NCBI RefSeq assembly: GCF_001612725.1
Contig: NZ_BDAZ01000045.1
Location: 1 to 64,000, forward strand
Reading direction: 5' to 3'
Source: Nocardia anaemiae NBRC 100462
Lineage (GTDB): Bacteria > Actinomycetota > Actinomycetes > Mycobacteriales > Mycobacteriaceae
DNA length: 64,000 nt
Every line of letters starts with the position of its first letter. The stretch's first letter is position 1. Positions 1-8,067 of the stretch are shown here, piece by piece. A program made the position numbers and the translations under genes. The notes below the pieces were generated by a model. That model ran no database searches. It saw nothing but the letters and a program-made list of their open reading frames with translations, and was not told the DNA's origin.

Positions 1-183
1 TGGTGGGTCCCCAGGGCTGGATGGTTCGGACACCCCGTTGCTCGGCATCCGTTGGGTAACGGTTTTCCGAGAAGGCGGCGCGGTTGCGGACACGCTGCTG
101 GGCTCGCGGACCGTCCGGTGTGCTATTCGCGCCGGTCGATAACCTGTTCTGGCACAACGCAATGCACACCGCGCCGGTTCTGT

Positions 184-198
184 CAACCCCCGGGGTTG
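184..198. promoter_or_regulatory. 15-bp perfect palindrome upstream of carD
   Basis: CAACCCCCGGGGTTG, arms of seven bases around one central C, about 100 bases before carD. It could be an operator or the end of an upstream transcript; no T-run follows it. Bases 1-252 otherwise show no gene. Confidence 0.3.
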
Positions 199-252
199 CC
201 TCGTTGTGGCCCTGACCTGCACAGTTGATCGCGCCGTTACCGAGTCGCATGT

Positions 253-258
253 TAAACT
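253..258 (+). promoter_or_regulatory. Candidate -10 box of carD
   Basis: TAAACT fits the actinobacterial TAnnnT -10. A transcript would start near 265, which lies after the upstream GTG at 259 and before the ATG at 286, so it supports the later start. No convincing -35 at 17 bp. Confidence 0.4.
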
Positions 259-285
259 GTGAACATCGAAAGGGGCACGGGACAC

Positions 286-774
286 ATGATTTTTAAGGTC
301 GGAGACACCGTCGTTTACCCCCACCACGGAGCGGCGCTGATCGAAGCAATCGAGACTCGCACCATCAAGGGTGTGCAGAAAGAGTATCTGGTCCTGAAGG
401 TCGCCCAAGGTGACCTGACTGTTCGCGTTCCCGCAGAGAACGCCGAATATGTCGGCGTGCGCGACGTCGTCGGCCAGGAGGGTCTCGACCGAGTCTTCCA
501 GGTGCTGCGTGCGCCGCACACCGAAGAACCGACTAACTGGTCTCGCCGCTACAAGGCCAACCTGGAGAAGCTCGCCTCCGGCGATGTGAACAAGGTGGCC
601 GAGGTCGTTCGCGACCTGTGGCGTCGGGAGCAGGACCGCGGTCTGTCTGCGGGTGAGAAGCGGATGCTGGCCAAGGCCCGTCAGATTCTCGTCGGTGAGC
701 TCGCGCTCGCCGAGGGGACCGATGACGGCAAGGCGGAGACGCTCCTCGATGAGGTTCTCGCCGCGGCTTCCTGA
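286..774 (+). CDS. carD: CarD, RNA polymerase-binding transcription regulator
   Basis: CarD binds the RNA polymerase beta lobe through an N-terminal Tudor-like domain and contacts the upstream edge of the bubble through a helical C-terminal domain, stabilising open complexes, mostly at housekeeping and rRNA promoters. The protein starts MIFKVGDTVVYPHHGA, ends LLDEVLAAAS and has 162 residues, the length known for the mycobacterial protein. I chose ATG 286 over an in-frame GTG at 259 because the family starts here, AAAGGGG lies about 10 bases upstream, and the -10 box at 253-258 would put the earlier codon outside the transcript. ispD begins three bases after the stop, so the two are likely cotranscribed, as in mycobacteria. 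Confidence 0.96.
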   Translation: MIFKVGDTVVYPHHGAALIEAIETRTIKGVQKEYLVLKVAQGDLTVRVPAENAEYVGVRDVVGQEGLDRVFQVLRAPHTEEPTNWSRRYKANLEKLASGDVNKVAEVVRDLWRREQDRGLSAGEKRMLAKARQILVGELALAEGTDDGKAETLLDEVLAAAS

Positions 775-776
775 CC

Positions 777-1481
777 GTGAACGTTTCTAACAGCGACGGA
801 TCCGTCGTTGCGTTGGTGCCTGCCGCCGGTCGCGGCGTTCGTCTGGGTGAATCGACACCCAAGGCGTTCGTCACGGTCGGCGGCACACCTATGGTCCGGC
901 TGGCCGTCGACGGCCTGATCGCCTCCGGGGCGGTCGACCGGATCATCGTGATGGTCCCCACTGAACTCGTCGAGAGCGCCGTTGCCCTGCTGCCGCCCTC
1001 GGAGTCGGTGCGCGTGGTCATCGGCGGCGCCGAGCGCACCGATTCGGTGCGCTGCGGTATCGCCGCCGCTCCCGATGCCGCCCACTTCCTCGTGCACGAC
1101 GCCGCCCGCGCATTGACCCCGCCCGAGCTGATCGCCCGGGTCGTCGCGGAACTGCGCGCGGGTGCCGAGGCCGTCGTGCCCGCATTGCCGGTGGTCGACA
1201 CCATCAAATCCGTCGACGCGCGTGGCGAGGTCACCGGCACGCCCGACCGCGCCGGTCTGCGCGCCATCCAGACTCCACAGGGTTTCGCCGCCGACCTGCT
1301 GCGCGCGGCCTATGCCGACGAGCGGCTGCAGGCCACCGACGACGCCGGTCTGGTCGAACTGCTCGGCACCCGGGTGCGCACCATCGCGGGCGACCCCATG
1401 GCTTTCAAGATCACCACCCGGCTCGATCTGGTGCTGGCGAACGCCGTGCTCGAGGGCGCGCGGACGGCGGGGCTGGCATGA
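777..1481 (+). CDS. ispD: 2-C-methyl-D-erythritol 4-phosphate cytidylyltransferase
   Basis: IspD joins CTP and methylerythritol 4-phosphate to give CDP-methylerythritol, the third step of the non-mevalonate isoprenoid pathway, in the cytosol. The 234-residue protein has the nucleotide-binding start ALVPAAGRGVRLGESTPKAF, the central HDAARAL stretch, and the C-terminal part ITTRLDLVLA typical of the family. It begins with GTG directly after carD and its stop overlaps the ispF ATG (ATGA at 1478-1481), which fits translational coupling. The ispDF pairing also supports the name. Confidence 0.95.
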   Translation: MNVSNSDGSVVALVPAAGRGVRLGESTPKAFVTVGGTPMVRLAVDGLIASGAVDRIIVMVPTELVESAVALLPPSESVRVVIGGAERTDSVRCGIAAAPDAAHFLVHDAARALTPPELIARVVAELRAGAEAVVPALPVVDTIKSVDARGEVTGTPDRAGLRAIQTPQGFAADLLRAAYADERLQATDDAGLVELLGTRVRTIAGDPMAFKITTRLDLVLANAVLEGARTAGLA

Positions 1482-1987
1482 GTGAGCGCAGCGAGCGAAC
1501 GTTCAACACAGCCATGAGCATGCGCGTCGGCATCGGCAGCGATGTTCATCCCATCGAGGCGGGTAGGCCGTGCTGGATGGCGGGGCTGCTCTTCGACGGC
1601 GACGACGGCTGCGCCGGACATTCCGACGGCGATGTCGCCGCGCACGCGCTGTGCGATGCGCTGCTGTCCGCGGCCGGACTCGGCGATGTCGGTGCGGTCT
1701 TCGGTACCGGACGGCCGGAATGGGCCGGTGTCTCCGGTGCGGCCATGCTCAAAGAAGTGCGAAGGCTGCTCGACGAAGCGGACTTCGAAATTGTCAACGC
1801 GGCGGTCCAGGTGATCGGCAATCGGCCGAAGATCGGGCCGCGTCGCGCCGAGGCCCAAGAGGTACTCGGCGAACTGCTCGGCGCCCCGGTTTCGGTGTCG
1901 GGCACCACCACCGACGGCCTCGGGTTGACCGGCCGCGGTGAGGGCATTGCGGCAGTGGCTACCGCCCTGCTACAAGAGTGTCGCTGA
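1478..1987 (+). CDS. ispF: 2-C-methyl-D-erythritol 2,4-cyclodiphosphate synthase
   Basis: IspF cyclises the CDP-methylerythritol 2-phosphate made downstream of IspD, releasing CMP; it works as a zinc-dependent trimer. Family marks are GIGSDVHPI (Asp-x-His zinc ligands), GHSDGDVAAHALCDALL and the end region TTTDGLGLTGRGEGIAAVA. Length is 169 residues if ATG 1478 is used. The first 12 residues, MSERSERTFNTA, are not family sequence; the homologous part starts at ATG 1514 or 1520. ATG 1478 overlaps the ispD stop, so coupling favours it, but the extra residues look like translation of a short dispersed repeat common in actinobacteria. Confidence 0.94.
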   Translation: MSERSERTFNTAMSMRVGIGSDVHPIEAGRPCWMAGLLFDGDDGCAGHSDGDVAAHALCDALLSAAGLGDVGAVFGTGRPEWAGVSGAAMLKEVRRLLDEADFEIVNAAVQVIGNRPKIGPRRAEAQEVLGELLGAPVSVSGTTTDGLGLTGRGEGIAAVATALLQECR

Positions 1988-2037
1988 TCCAGCTTCCGCC
2001 GACCTGAGCCGCTCCATGAACGGCCTTATCTACCAGC

Positions 2038-2043
2038 TAGGAT
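2038..2043 (+). promoter_or_regulatory. -10 box for a leaderless cysS transcript
   Basis: TAGGAT (TAnnnT) ends 8 bases before the GTG at 2052, so transcription would begin at or next to the start codon. Confidence 0.4.
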
Positions 2044-2051
2044 CGACTTCC

Positions 2052-3479
2052 GTGACTCTGCGCCTTTTTGACACCGACACGCGGACCATGCGCGATTTCG
2101 CGCCATTGGTCCCCGGCCGTGCGTCGGTGTACCTCTGTGGCGCCACCGTGCAGGGGGAACCGCATATCGGTCACGTGCGCAGCGGAGTCGCATTCGACGT
2201 ACTACGGCGCTGGCTGCTCGCCCACGACTACGACGTGTGGTTCATCCGCAATGTCACCGATATCGAGGACAAGATACTGACCAAGGCCGCCGAAGCGGGT
2301 CGGCCCTGGTGGGAGTGGGCGTCGACCTACGAGCGCGCCTTCGACATGGCCTATCAAACCCTCGGCGTACTGCCGCCTTCGGTGGAGCCGCGCGCGACCG
2401 GCCACATCACCCAGATGATCGATCTGATGCAGCGGCTGATCGAACGCGGGCACGCCTATGCCTCCGCGGGCAACGTCTACTTCGACGTGGTCAGCTATCC
2501 GGAATACGGCAGCCTGTCCGGGCACAAACTCGATGACGTGCACCAGGGCGAGAGCGCGGGTGAGGGCAAGCGCGATCCGCGCGACTTCACGCTGTGGAAG
2601 GCGGCCAAACCCGGCGAGCCGACCTGGCCTTCGCCGTGGGGTCCCGGTCGCCCCGGCTGGCATCTGGAATGCTCCGCCATGGCCGAGTTCTACCTCGGCT
2701 CCGAATTCGATATCCATTGCGGCGGAATGGATTTGGTGTTCCCGCACCATGAGAACGAGATTGCCCAGTCCAAGGCGGCCGGTGCCGGTTTCGCGCAGTA
2801 CTGGCTGCACAACGGCTGGGTGACGATGGGCGGGGAGAAGATGTCCAAGTCGCTCGGCAATGTGCTCTCGGTGCCGAATGTGCTGAAAAAGGTTCGGGCC
2901 GTTGAACTTCGGTTCTATCTGGGCAGCGCGCACTACCGCTCGATGCTGGAGTACTCGGATAAGGCGCTCTACGATGCCGCCGCCTCGTATCAGCGGATCG
3001 AGGCGTTCGTGCACCGGGTGGCCGAGCGGGCCGGTGAGATCGCGGTCGGCAAATGGACCGATGCGTTCGCCGAGGCGCTCGACGACGATCTGGCGATTCC
3101 GCGGGCCCTGGCCGAGGTGCATCGCGTTGTACACGAGGGCAATAAGGCGCTGGAATCGGGTGCGATCGATGAGGCGGTCGAGTTGGCCGGGCAGGTCCGG
3201 GCCATGCTGAATATCCTCGGCGTCTGCCCGTTCGACCCGCAGTGGTACACCCCACAGGACAATTCGGTCGCGTTGGATGCCCTGGACGTCCTGGTGCGTG
3301 CCGAACTCGACCGCCGCCAGCAGGCGCGCGCCGCGAAGGACTGGGCCAGCGCGGATGCGGCGCGGGACCGGTTGCAGGCGGCGGGAATCGAAGTGACCGA
3401 TACCCCGCAGGGTCCGGAATGGTCGTTGGGCGCGGCACAGCATTCGCCGGGCGCGGTACAGCGTGGAAAGGCGAACTGA
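2052..3479 (+). CDS. cysS: Cysteinyl-tRNA synthetase
   Basis: CysS charges tRNA-Cys. The class I signatures are HIGH at residues 38-41 and KMSKS in GEKMSKSLGNV near residue 265; Cys29 and the ECSAMAEFYLG and HHENEIAQ segments supply the zinc site. Length from GTG 2052 is 475 residues, normal for CysS. The longer in-frame opening to 1938 is rejected because it runs over ispF and the homology starts at VTLRLFDTDTRTMRDF. The paralogue MshC, of mycothiol synthesis, is shorter and not in this context; position after ispF and before rlmB matches the mycobacterial cysS1 locus. Its last bases overlap the rlmB start. Confidence 0.95.
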   Translation: MTLRLFDTDTRTMRDFAPLVPGRASVYLCGATVQGEPHIGHVRSGVAFDVLRRWLLAHDYDVWFIRNVTDIEDKILTKAAEAGRPWWEWASTYERAFDMAYQTLGVLPPSVEPRATGHITQMIDLMQRLIERGHAYASAGNVYFDVVSYPEYGSLSGHKLDDVHQGESAGEGKRDPRDFTLWKAAKPGEPTWPSPWGPGRPGWHLECSAMAEFYLGSEFDIHCGGMDLVFPHHENEIAQSKAAGAGFAQYWLHNGWVTMGGEKMSKSLGNVLSVPNVLKKVRAVELRFYLGSAHYRSMLEYSDKALYDAAASYQRIEAFVHRVAERAGEIAVGKWTDAFAEALDDDLAIPRALAEVHRVVHEGNKALESGAIDEAVELAGQVRAMLNILGVCPFDPQWYTPQDNSVALDALDVLVRAELDRRQQARAAKDWASADAARDRLQAAGIEVTDTPQGPEWSLGAAQHSPGAVQRGKAN

Positions 3480-4447
3480 TGGCAGGTAATTCGCAGCGTC
3501 GCGGCGCGATTCGTAAGGGTGGCACCAAGAAGGGTGCGGTCGTCGGCTCCGGTGGGCAGCGTCGGCGCGGTCTGGAGCCGCGCGGTGCGACCCCGCCCGC
3601 CGAGGCACGCACCAAACATCCGGCCGCCAAGCGCGCGGCCGCCAAGTCGAAGGCCGCGGCGCAAGGCAGGCCCGGTCCGCGCGGTGGGGCCGGACGCAAG
3701 AGCGACGACGGTCCGGAGATGGTGCTCGGCCGCAATCCGGTCGTCGAATGTCTGCGGGCCGGTGTGCCCGCGACCGCGCTGTATGTCGCGGTGGGCACCG
3801 AGAACGACGACCGGCTCACCGAAAGTGTGAAAATCGCCGCGGATGCGGGCATTTCGATTCTCGAGGTGCCGCGCACCGAATTGGATCGGTTGAGTGCCAA
3901 CGGACTACATCAGGGTGTTGCGCTGCAGGTGCCGCCGTATCGGTATGCCCATCCGGATGATCTGGTCGCGCTGGTCCATGATTCGGCCGAACCCGCCCTG
4001 CTGGTCGCGCTGGACAATATTTCCGATCCGCGCAATCTCGGTGCGGTGATCCGTTCGGTGGCCGCCTTCGGTGGCCAGGGTGTGCTGATTCCGCAGCGGC
4101 GCAGCGCGAGCGTTACCGCGGTGGCCTGGCGGACCAGTGCCGGTGCCGCGGCCCGGCTTCCGGTCGCGCGCGCGACGAATCTCACTCGTACGCTGAAGGA
4201 TTGGGCGTCGCAGGGATTCCAGATCGTCGGTCTCGACGCGGGTGGTGACACCACCATCGACGATTTCGACGGCCGCATCCCCACCGTGGTCGTGGTCGGC
4301 TCGGAGGGGAAGGGCCTGTCTCGGTTGGTTCGCGAGACGTGTGATTCGATCCTGGGCATCCCGATGGCGGGGCCGGTGGAATCGTTGAACGCTTCCGTCG
4401 CGGCGGGTGTCGTACTCTCCGAGATCGCGCGCCAGCGTCGAGTCTGA
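3479..4447 (+). CDS. rlmB: 23S rRNA (guanosine-2'-O-)-methyltransferase, SPOUT/TrmH family
   Basis: A SAM-dependent SPOUT methyltransferase of the TrmH/RlmB group that 2'-O-methylates rRNA or tRNA. The N-terminal ~80 residues are basic and rich in Lys, Arg, Gly and Ala (disordered RNA-binding tail). A small substrate-binding domain starts at GRNPVVECLRAG, and the SPOUT domain has LDNISDPRNLGAVIRS, VVVGSEGKGLSRLV and PMAGPVESLNASVAAGV, the three knot motifs. ATG 3479 overlaps the cysS stop by one base and is preferred over the long upstream extension, which runs through cysS. 322 residues. Exact RNA target is inferred from family only. Confidence 0.9.
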   Translation: MAGNSQRRGAIRKGGTKKGAVVGSGGQRRRGLEPRGATPPAEARTKHPAAKRAAAKSKAAAQGRPGPRGGAGRKSDDGPEMVLGRNPVVECLRAGVPATALYVAVGTENDDRLTESVKIAADAGISILEVPRTELDRLSANGLHQGVALQVPPYRYAHPDDLVALVHDSAEPALLVALDNISDPRNLGAVIRSVAAFGGQGVLIPQRRSASVTAVAWRTSAGAAARLPVARATNLTRTLKDWASQGFQIVGLDAGGDTTIDDFDGRIPTVVVVGSEGKGLSRLVRETCDSILGIPMAGPVESLNASVAAGVVLSEIARQRRV

Positions 4448-4550
4448 GTACCGCGGCTGGTCGCCTGTTCGAACCGCAACGGGCGGACGGGGAATCAGCC
4501 ATCGGGCAAATCGGCCGCCGGGGTTGAACCGCAAATCGACTCCGGCCCCG

Positions 4551-4556
4551 TAGAAT
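4551..4556 (+). promoter_or_regulatory. -10 box for a leaderless small membrane-protein gene
   Basis: TAGAAT matches TAnnnT and ends seven bases before GTG 4564. TTGAAC lies upstream at 4524-4529, but the 21-base spacer is long for a -35. Confidence 0.45.
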
Positions 4557-4563
4557 TCGACTC

Positions 4564-4842
4564 GTGGTCATCCCGAATCAGGCTCCCCAGGAGACGATCG
4601 AGCATCCGCATGCGACGGCGGTGCTCGCGCTCGGCGCGGCGAGTCTGTTCTGCTGCGGTGCGCTGGGACCGGTGGCCTGGGCGCTCGGAAGACGCGCGCT
4701 CGACCAGATCGAGGAATCCCACGGTGGTTACAGCGGCCGCGCGCAGGTGCTGGTCGGCTATGTCCTCGGTGTCATCGGCACGATCCTCATGGTCTGCATG
4801 GCGATCGTGTTCCTGCTCATCCTGATCGGCGGCCGCGCGTAA
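4564..4842 (+). CDS. DUF4190-type small membrane protein
   Basis: A 92-residue protein with a short hydrophilic start, a first membrane segment (AVLALGAASLFCCGALGPVAWALG), a polar loop GRRALDQIEESHGGYSGRAQ, and a second membrane segment (GYVLGVIGTILMVCMAIVFLLIL). The loop with a small helix between two membrane spans is the DUF4190 pattern. Function is unknown. It probably has its own leaderless promoter at 4551-4556, and it converges with the minus-strand crotonase gene ten bases downstream. Confidence 0.75.
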   Translation: MVIPNQAPQETIEHPHATAVLALGAASLFCCGALGPVAWALGRRALDQIEESHGGYSGRAQVLVGYVLGVIGTILMVCMAIVFLLILIGGRA

Positions 4843-4851
4843 ACGAGCGGG

Positions 4852-5661
4852 TCAGTCCAGGCTGGGCGGTTGCTTGTCACCCTTGCTGTCCCATGCGGGC
4901 CATTCCTCGCTGATGCTGCCGGTCCAGTTGGGCTGGCGGCGATCCCGGAAGGCCGCCATCGCCTCACCGCCGTCGATGCTCTTGCTGACGTGCGCGTTCA
5001 GATCGGTCTCCAGTTGTCCGACCATGGCCGGGCTCATGCCGAGGCTCTCCCATAGCAGCCGCTTCGACAGTGCCACCGGCAGCGGCGCCGCCCCGTTCGC
5101 GATGTCATGGGCGATGGCGAGTGCCGTCGGCAGCACCTCGCCCCCGGGCAGGCAGCCATTGGCCAGCCCCATCGCCTTGGCCTCGTCGCCGTCGAAGGTG
5201 CGACCGGTCAGCATGATGTCGGCGGCATTGGCCATGCCGACCAACCGTGGCAGCGTCCAGTGCGCGTAGCCGTCGGCTAGTACACCTCGACGCACCTGAT
5301 TGAGTCCGTACACCGCGTCGCGTGCCATGTACCGCAGATCGCATTGCAGGGCCAGTGCGAGTCCGATGCCGACCGCGTGTCCGTTCACCGCCGCGATCAC
5401 CGGCTTGCGCACCCGCCACGGCGCCGGTTCGATGGTCGCGCTGACCTCGCCGACCCGGTTGGACAGATCCGCGCCCGCGCAGAACGCGGGCGCCGTGCCG
5501 GTGATGACGACCGCGCGAATCGCATCCTCGACATCGCAACGCTGGAGCGCCGCACTCAATTCGGCGGCCATGGCCGGGGTGACGGCATTTTGCTGTGCGG
5601 GTCTATTGAGGGTGAGGACGGCGATGCCCGCGGAGACATCGACGAGCAGTTCCGAACTCAT
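4852..5661 (-). CDS. Crotonase (enoyl-CoA hydratase/isomerase) superfamily protein lacking both catalytic Glu
   Basis: A 269-residue crotonase fold: acyl-CoA oxyanion-hole motif FCAGADL at residues 60-66, then KPVIAAVNGHAVGIGLALALQCD and DEAKAMGLAN. In true hydratases the two catalytic glutamates sit in GGGCE and QPE; here the aligned residues are Ala102 and Gln121, so ordinary hydration is unlikely. It may isomerise, hydrolyse, or only bind acyl-CoA. The start is ATG 5661 (MSSELLVDV); ATG 5670 three codons earlier is equally possible, and neither has a good ribosome site. The much longer open frame upstream runs through repeats and is not used. An acyl-CoA dehydrogenase follows upstream on the same strand. 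Confidence 0.85.
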   Translation of the reverse strand: MSSELLVDVSAGIAVLTLNRPAQQNAVTPAMAAELSAALQRCDVEDAIRAVVITGTAPAFCAGADLSNRVGEVSATIEPAPWRVRKPVIAAVNGHAVGIGLALALQCDLRYMARDAVYGLNQVRRGVLADGYAHWTLPRLVGMANAADIMLTGRTFDGDEAKAMGLANGCLPGGEVLPTALAIAHDIANGAAPLPVALSKRLLWESLGMSPAMVGQLETDLNAHVSKSIDGGEAMAAFRDRRQPNWTGSISEEWPAWDSKGDKQPPSLD

Positions 5662-5735
5662 GCCAGGCATGTTAGTCGACCCGCCCGGCTGCGTGCCCGG
5701 CCTGACAAAGGCCGTACAAGCACTGATCACCCCGT

Positions 5736-5850
5736 ACGGAGCGAGTCTTACGAGCGAGGAGTTCGCGGCCCGTTTCGCGTCCGCGCGAAGGCGCGGCCAT
5801 TGACACAGCCGAGTCGTCGAAGCGCATGCGCCGCAGGCGCGAGTCTCGAC
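5736..5850. repeat. 115-bp direct repeat, copy A
   Basis: Copy A of a sequence repeated at 5903-6016, running from ACGGAGCGAGTCTTACGAGC to GCGAGTCTCGAC. It differs from copy B by a few bases and one extra C. The gap 5662-6074 holds these copies and a GGCACC/GGTGCC inverted repeat at about 5857-5877, and no supported gene. Confidence 0.85.
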
Positions 5851-5902
5851 TATCTGGCACCGGTGCACCGGGTGCCGAACGCCTCCGCCATCCCCGACCA
5901 CC

Positions 5903-6016
5903 ACGGAGCGAGTCTTACGAGCGAGGAGTTCGCGGCCCGTCTCGCGTCGCGCGAAGGCGCGGCCATTGACACAGCCGAGTCGTCGAAGCGCATGCGACGA
6001 AGTCGCGAGTCTCGAC
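5903..6016. repeat. 115-bp direct repeat, copy B
   Basis: Second copy, same orientation, 167 bases after copy A, about 95 percent alike by eye. Both copies are open in several frames, which makes spurious ORFs here; the repeats read as intergenic elements. Confidence 0.85.
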
Positions 6017-6074
6017 GGCTCGGACGCGAGACACCAGGGGGCCGCGAACACGCGGCGCCGTAGGCGCCGCAAAT

Positions 6075-7247
6075 TCAACACCGCAACACATGGCGGCCGA
6101 TGGCGTACTTGTGCACCTCGGTCGGACCGTCGTAGAGGCGGAAGGCGCGCATGTCGCGGAAGATCATTTCGACGACCGTCTCATCGCTGATGCCGATGCC
6201 GCCGAGCACCTGTACGCAGCGGTCGGCGACCTTGAACAGCTCCTCGGAGACGTATGCCTTGGCGATCGAGCTCTCGTGCCTGGCCTTCTCGCCCTGGTCC
6301 ATCAGCCAGCAGGCGTGCCAGATGGTGAGGCGGCACTGGTGCAGTGCGATCTCGTTGTCGGCCAACATGAACGAAACGCCCTCGTGGTCGCCGATCGGCT
6401 TGCCGAAGGCGGTGCGGGTCCTGGCGTATTCGACGGCGATGGATTGTGCGCGTTCGGCCGCGCCGAGCCAGCGCATGCAGTGGGTGAGCCGGGCCGGGGC
6501 CAGGCGCAGTTGGGCGTAGCGCAGCGCCTGACCGGTCTCGCCGAGCAGCGCTGTCTTCGGCAGCACCAGATTCTCGAAGCGCACCACGCCGTGGCCGCCG
6601 ACGTAGTTGCGGTCCATGGTGTTCATGGTGCGTTCGATGATGATGCCGGGCTGGTCGCCCTCGGTCAGGAACAGCGTCGGACCGTCGGGGACATGCGGGT
6701 TCGGTGCGACGCGCGCCATGATGATCCAGGTCTTCGCGCCGTCCGCGCCGGTGATGAGCCATTTGCGGCCGTTGATGGTGAAGTTCTCGCCGTCGAAGAT
6801 GGCCTCGGTGGCCAGCTGGTTCGGATCCGAACCCGCGCCGTCCGGTTCGGTCATGGCGAAGACGGTGCGGCGGTGTCCGGCGACCGCGGGCGCGAGGTGG
6901 CGCTCGACCTGCTCCGGGTTGGCGATTTTGGAGAGCAGGAACATATTGCCCTCATCGGGTGCGGCGCAGTTCATGGCGACCGGGCCGAGGGTGGACCAGC
7001 CCGCCGCCTCGTAGATCACCGCCTGCTCGATATGGGTGAGGCCGCGCCCGCCGAGAGATTCCGGGGCCTGCACGGTGAGCAGTTTTTCCGCGCGGGCCAG
7101 TTCGACGAGTTCCTGGCGCAGTTCGTCGCTGGGCCCGTGCGAGGTGAGTCGCGGATCGCGCTCGAAGGGGACGATCTTGTCGATGACGAACTGGCGGACC
7201 CGGTCGCGTTCGGCGGCGAGTTCGGCGGGAATCGTGAAGTCGATCAT
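6075..7247 (-). CDS. Acyl-CoA dehydrogenase
   Basis: FAD-dependent alpha,beta-dehydrogenation of an acyl-CoA. The 390-residue protein has the family order: N-terminal helices, the substrate/FAD motif FAMTEPDGAGSDPNQLATEA near residue 160, the beta domain VGGHGVVRFENLVLPK, helices with ARTRTAFGKPIGDHEGV, and the end segment VLGGIGISDETVVEMIFRDMRAFRLYDGPTEVHK. The GPTE stretch is where short- and medium-chain members carry the catalytic Glu. Substrate is unknown; no KstR box was seen upstream. Start ATG 7247 (MIDFTIPAEL) is the family start. Confidence 0.93.
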   Translation of the reverse strand: MIDFTIPAELAAERDRVRQFVIDKIVPFERDPRLTSHGPSDELRQELVELARAEKLLTVQAPESLGGRGLTHIEQAVIYEAAGWSTLGPVAMNCAAPDEGNMFLLSKIANPEQVERHLAPAVAGHRRTVFAMTEPDGAGSDPNQLATEAIFDGENFTINGRKWLITGADGAKTWIIMARVAPNPHVPDGPTLFLTEGDQPGIIIERTMNTMDRNYVGGHGVVRFENLVLPKTALLGETGQALRYAQLRLAPARLTHCMRWLGAAERAQSIAVEYARTRTAFGKPIGDHEGVSFMLADNEIALHQCRLTIWHACWLMDQGEKARHESSIAKAYVSEELFKVADRCVQVLGGIGISDETVVEMIFRDMRAFRLYDGPTEVHKYAIGRHVLRC

Positions 7248-7354
7248 TGATCACCATTCGTTCGATGGGGCGCGTGGGTCGAGCATACGAAACCGGGGGT
7301 GCACGACTGAAGGCGACTGCCGTCAAATGCGTTCTCTAGCTGGCCAGAGCCTTG

Positions 7355-7395
7355 CTGACCTGCGCTGATGTTCGATATCAGCGCGGGCCGGTCAG
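7355..7395. promoter_or_regulatory. Nested inverted repeat between divergent genes
   Basis: Outer arms CTGACC (7355-7360) and GGTCAG (7390-7395) enclose perfect inner arms GCGCTGAT (7362-7369) and ATCAGCGC (7377-7384). It lies 80 bases before the start at 7475, in the space between the acyl-CoA dehydrogenase and a membrane-protein gene, so it may be an operator or a leader hairpin. Confidence 0.4.
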
Positions 7396-7474
7396 GTGTC
7401 AGTGCGCTATCAGCGTGGCGAGAGATCGTTCGGTCATTCGAGGAGCCGACTCGACCCGATGAGGAGAAACCCCC

Positions 7475-7996
7475 ATGATGACCATCGCCGCCGTCGCCCA
7501 GCTGCTGATCGCCTTCGCCTTCGTCAGCATCCCGCTGGTGCGCCACCGCTATGGGGCCGCCGCGAAGGCCGCCGCCGATGCCGAGCTCACTCGTCAGGGT
7601 GTGCGCCACGGCGTACTCGAGGAGAACGGTCTGCGGTTCGACGCCGGTGGCCACGAGACCTGGGCACCGGTCGGGATCGCACTGGTGATGACCGGAATCG
7701 CCGCGCTGAATCTGGCGGGCAACGACTGGGGACGGACGCTGACCTTGGTCTGCCAGGTGCTGGTGCTGCTCGGCAATGTCGCGATCGTGTACAGCAACCT
7801 GACCGCGGCCAAGAGCGTCCGGGCCGCCTTCGCCCACAAGGGTGACCCGGAACTGGCCCGCATCGACGTCCAGAGCTTCCTCGACGCGGCCGGTGCCGCC
7901 TTCCCCCGCTGGGTGCTCCCGCACCTGCAGAACCTGCGCCACGTCATCGTCTTCGGCGGTTCGATAGTGGTCCTGATCGCCCTGTTCACGGTCTGA
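7475..7996 (+). CDS. Hypothetical membrane protein
   Basis: 173 residues, not recognised. There is an N-terminal hydrophobic segment (residues 2-22), two central spans (APVGIALVMTGIAALNLAG and TLTLVCQVLVLLGNVAIVY), a soluble stretch, and a C-terminal span HVIVFGGSIVVLIALFTV, so three or four membrane passes. GAGGAG at 7461-7466 sits eight bases before ATG 7475. The upstream region carries the nested inverted repeat. It converges with the metal ABC operon. Confidence 0.75.
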   Translation: MMTIAAVAQLLIAFAFVSIPLVRHRYGAAAKAAADAELTRQGVRHGVLEENGLRFDAGGHETWAPVGIALVMTGIAALNLAGNDWGRTLTLVCQVLVLLGNVAIVYSNLTAAKSVRAAFAHKGDPELARIDVQSFLDAAGAAFPRWVLPHLQNLRHVIVFGGSIVVLIALFTV

Positions 7997-8067
7997 TCAC
8001 CGCCCACCGGCCAGGTGCTCGCTCCCGCGCCCGGAATCTGCACAGGCGCGCGATCGCCTGTGCGGGG

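Noticed and set aside
5662..6081. Coding extension of the crotonase gene through the repeats
   Set aside because: The 140 codons are repeat-derived and Arg-rich and lie outside the family; the domain starts at 5661.
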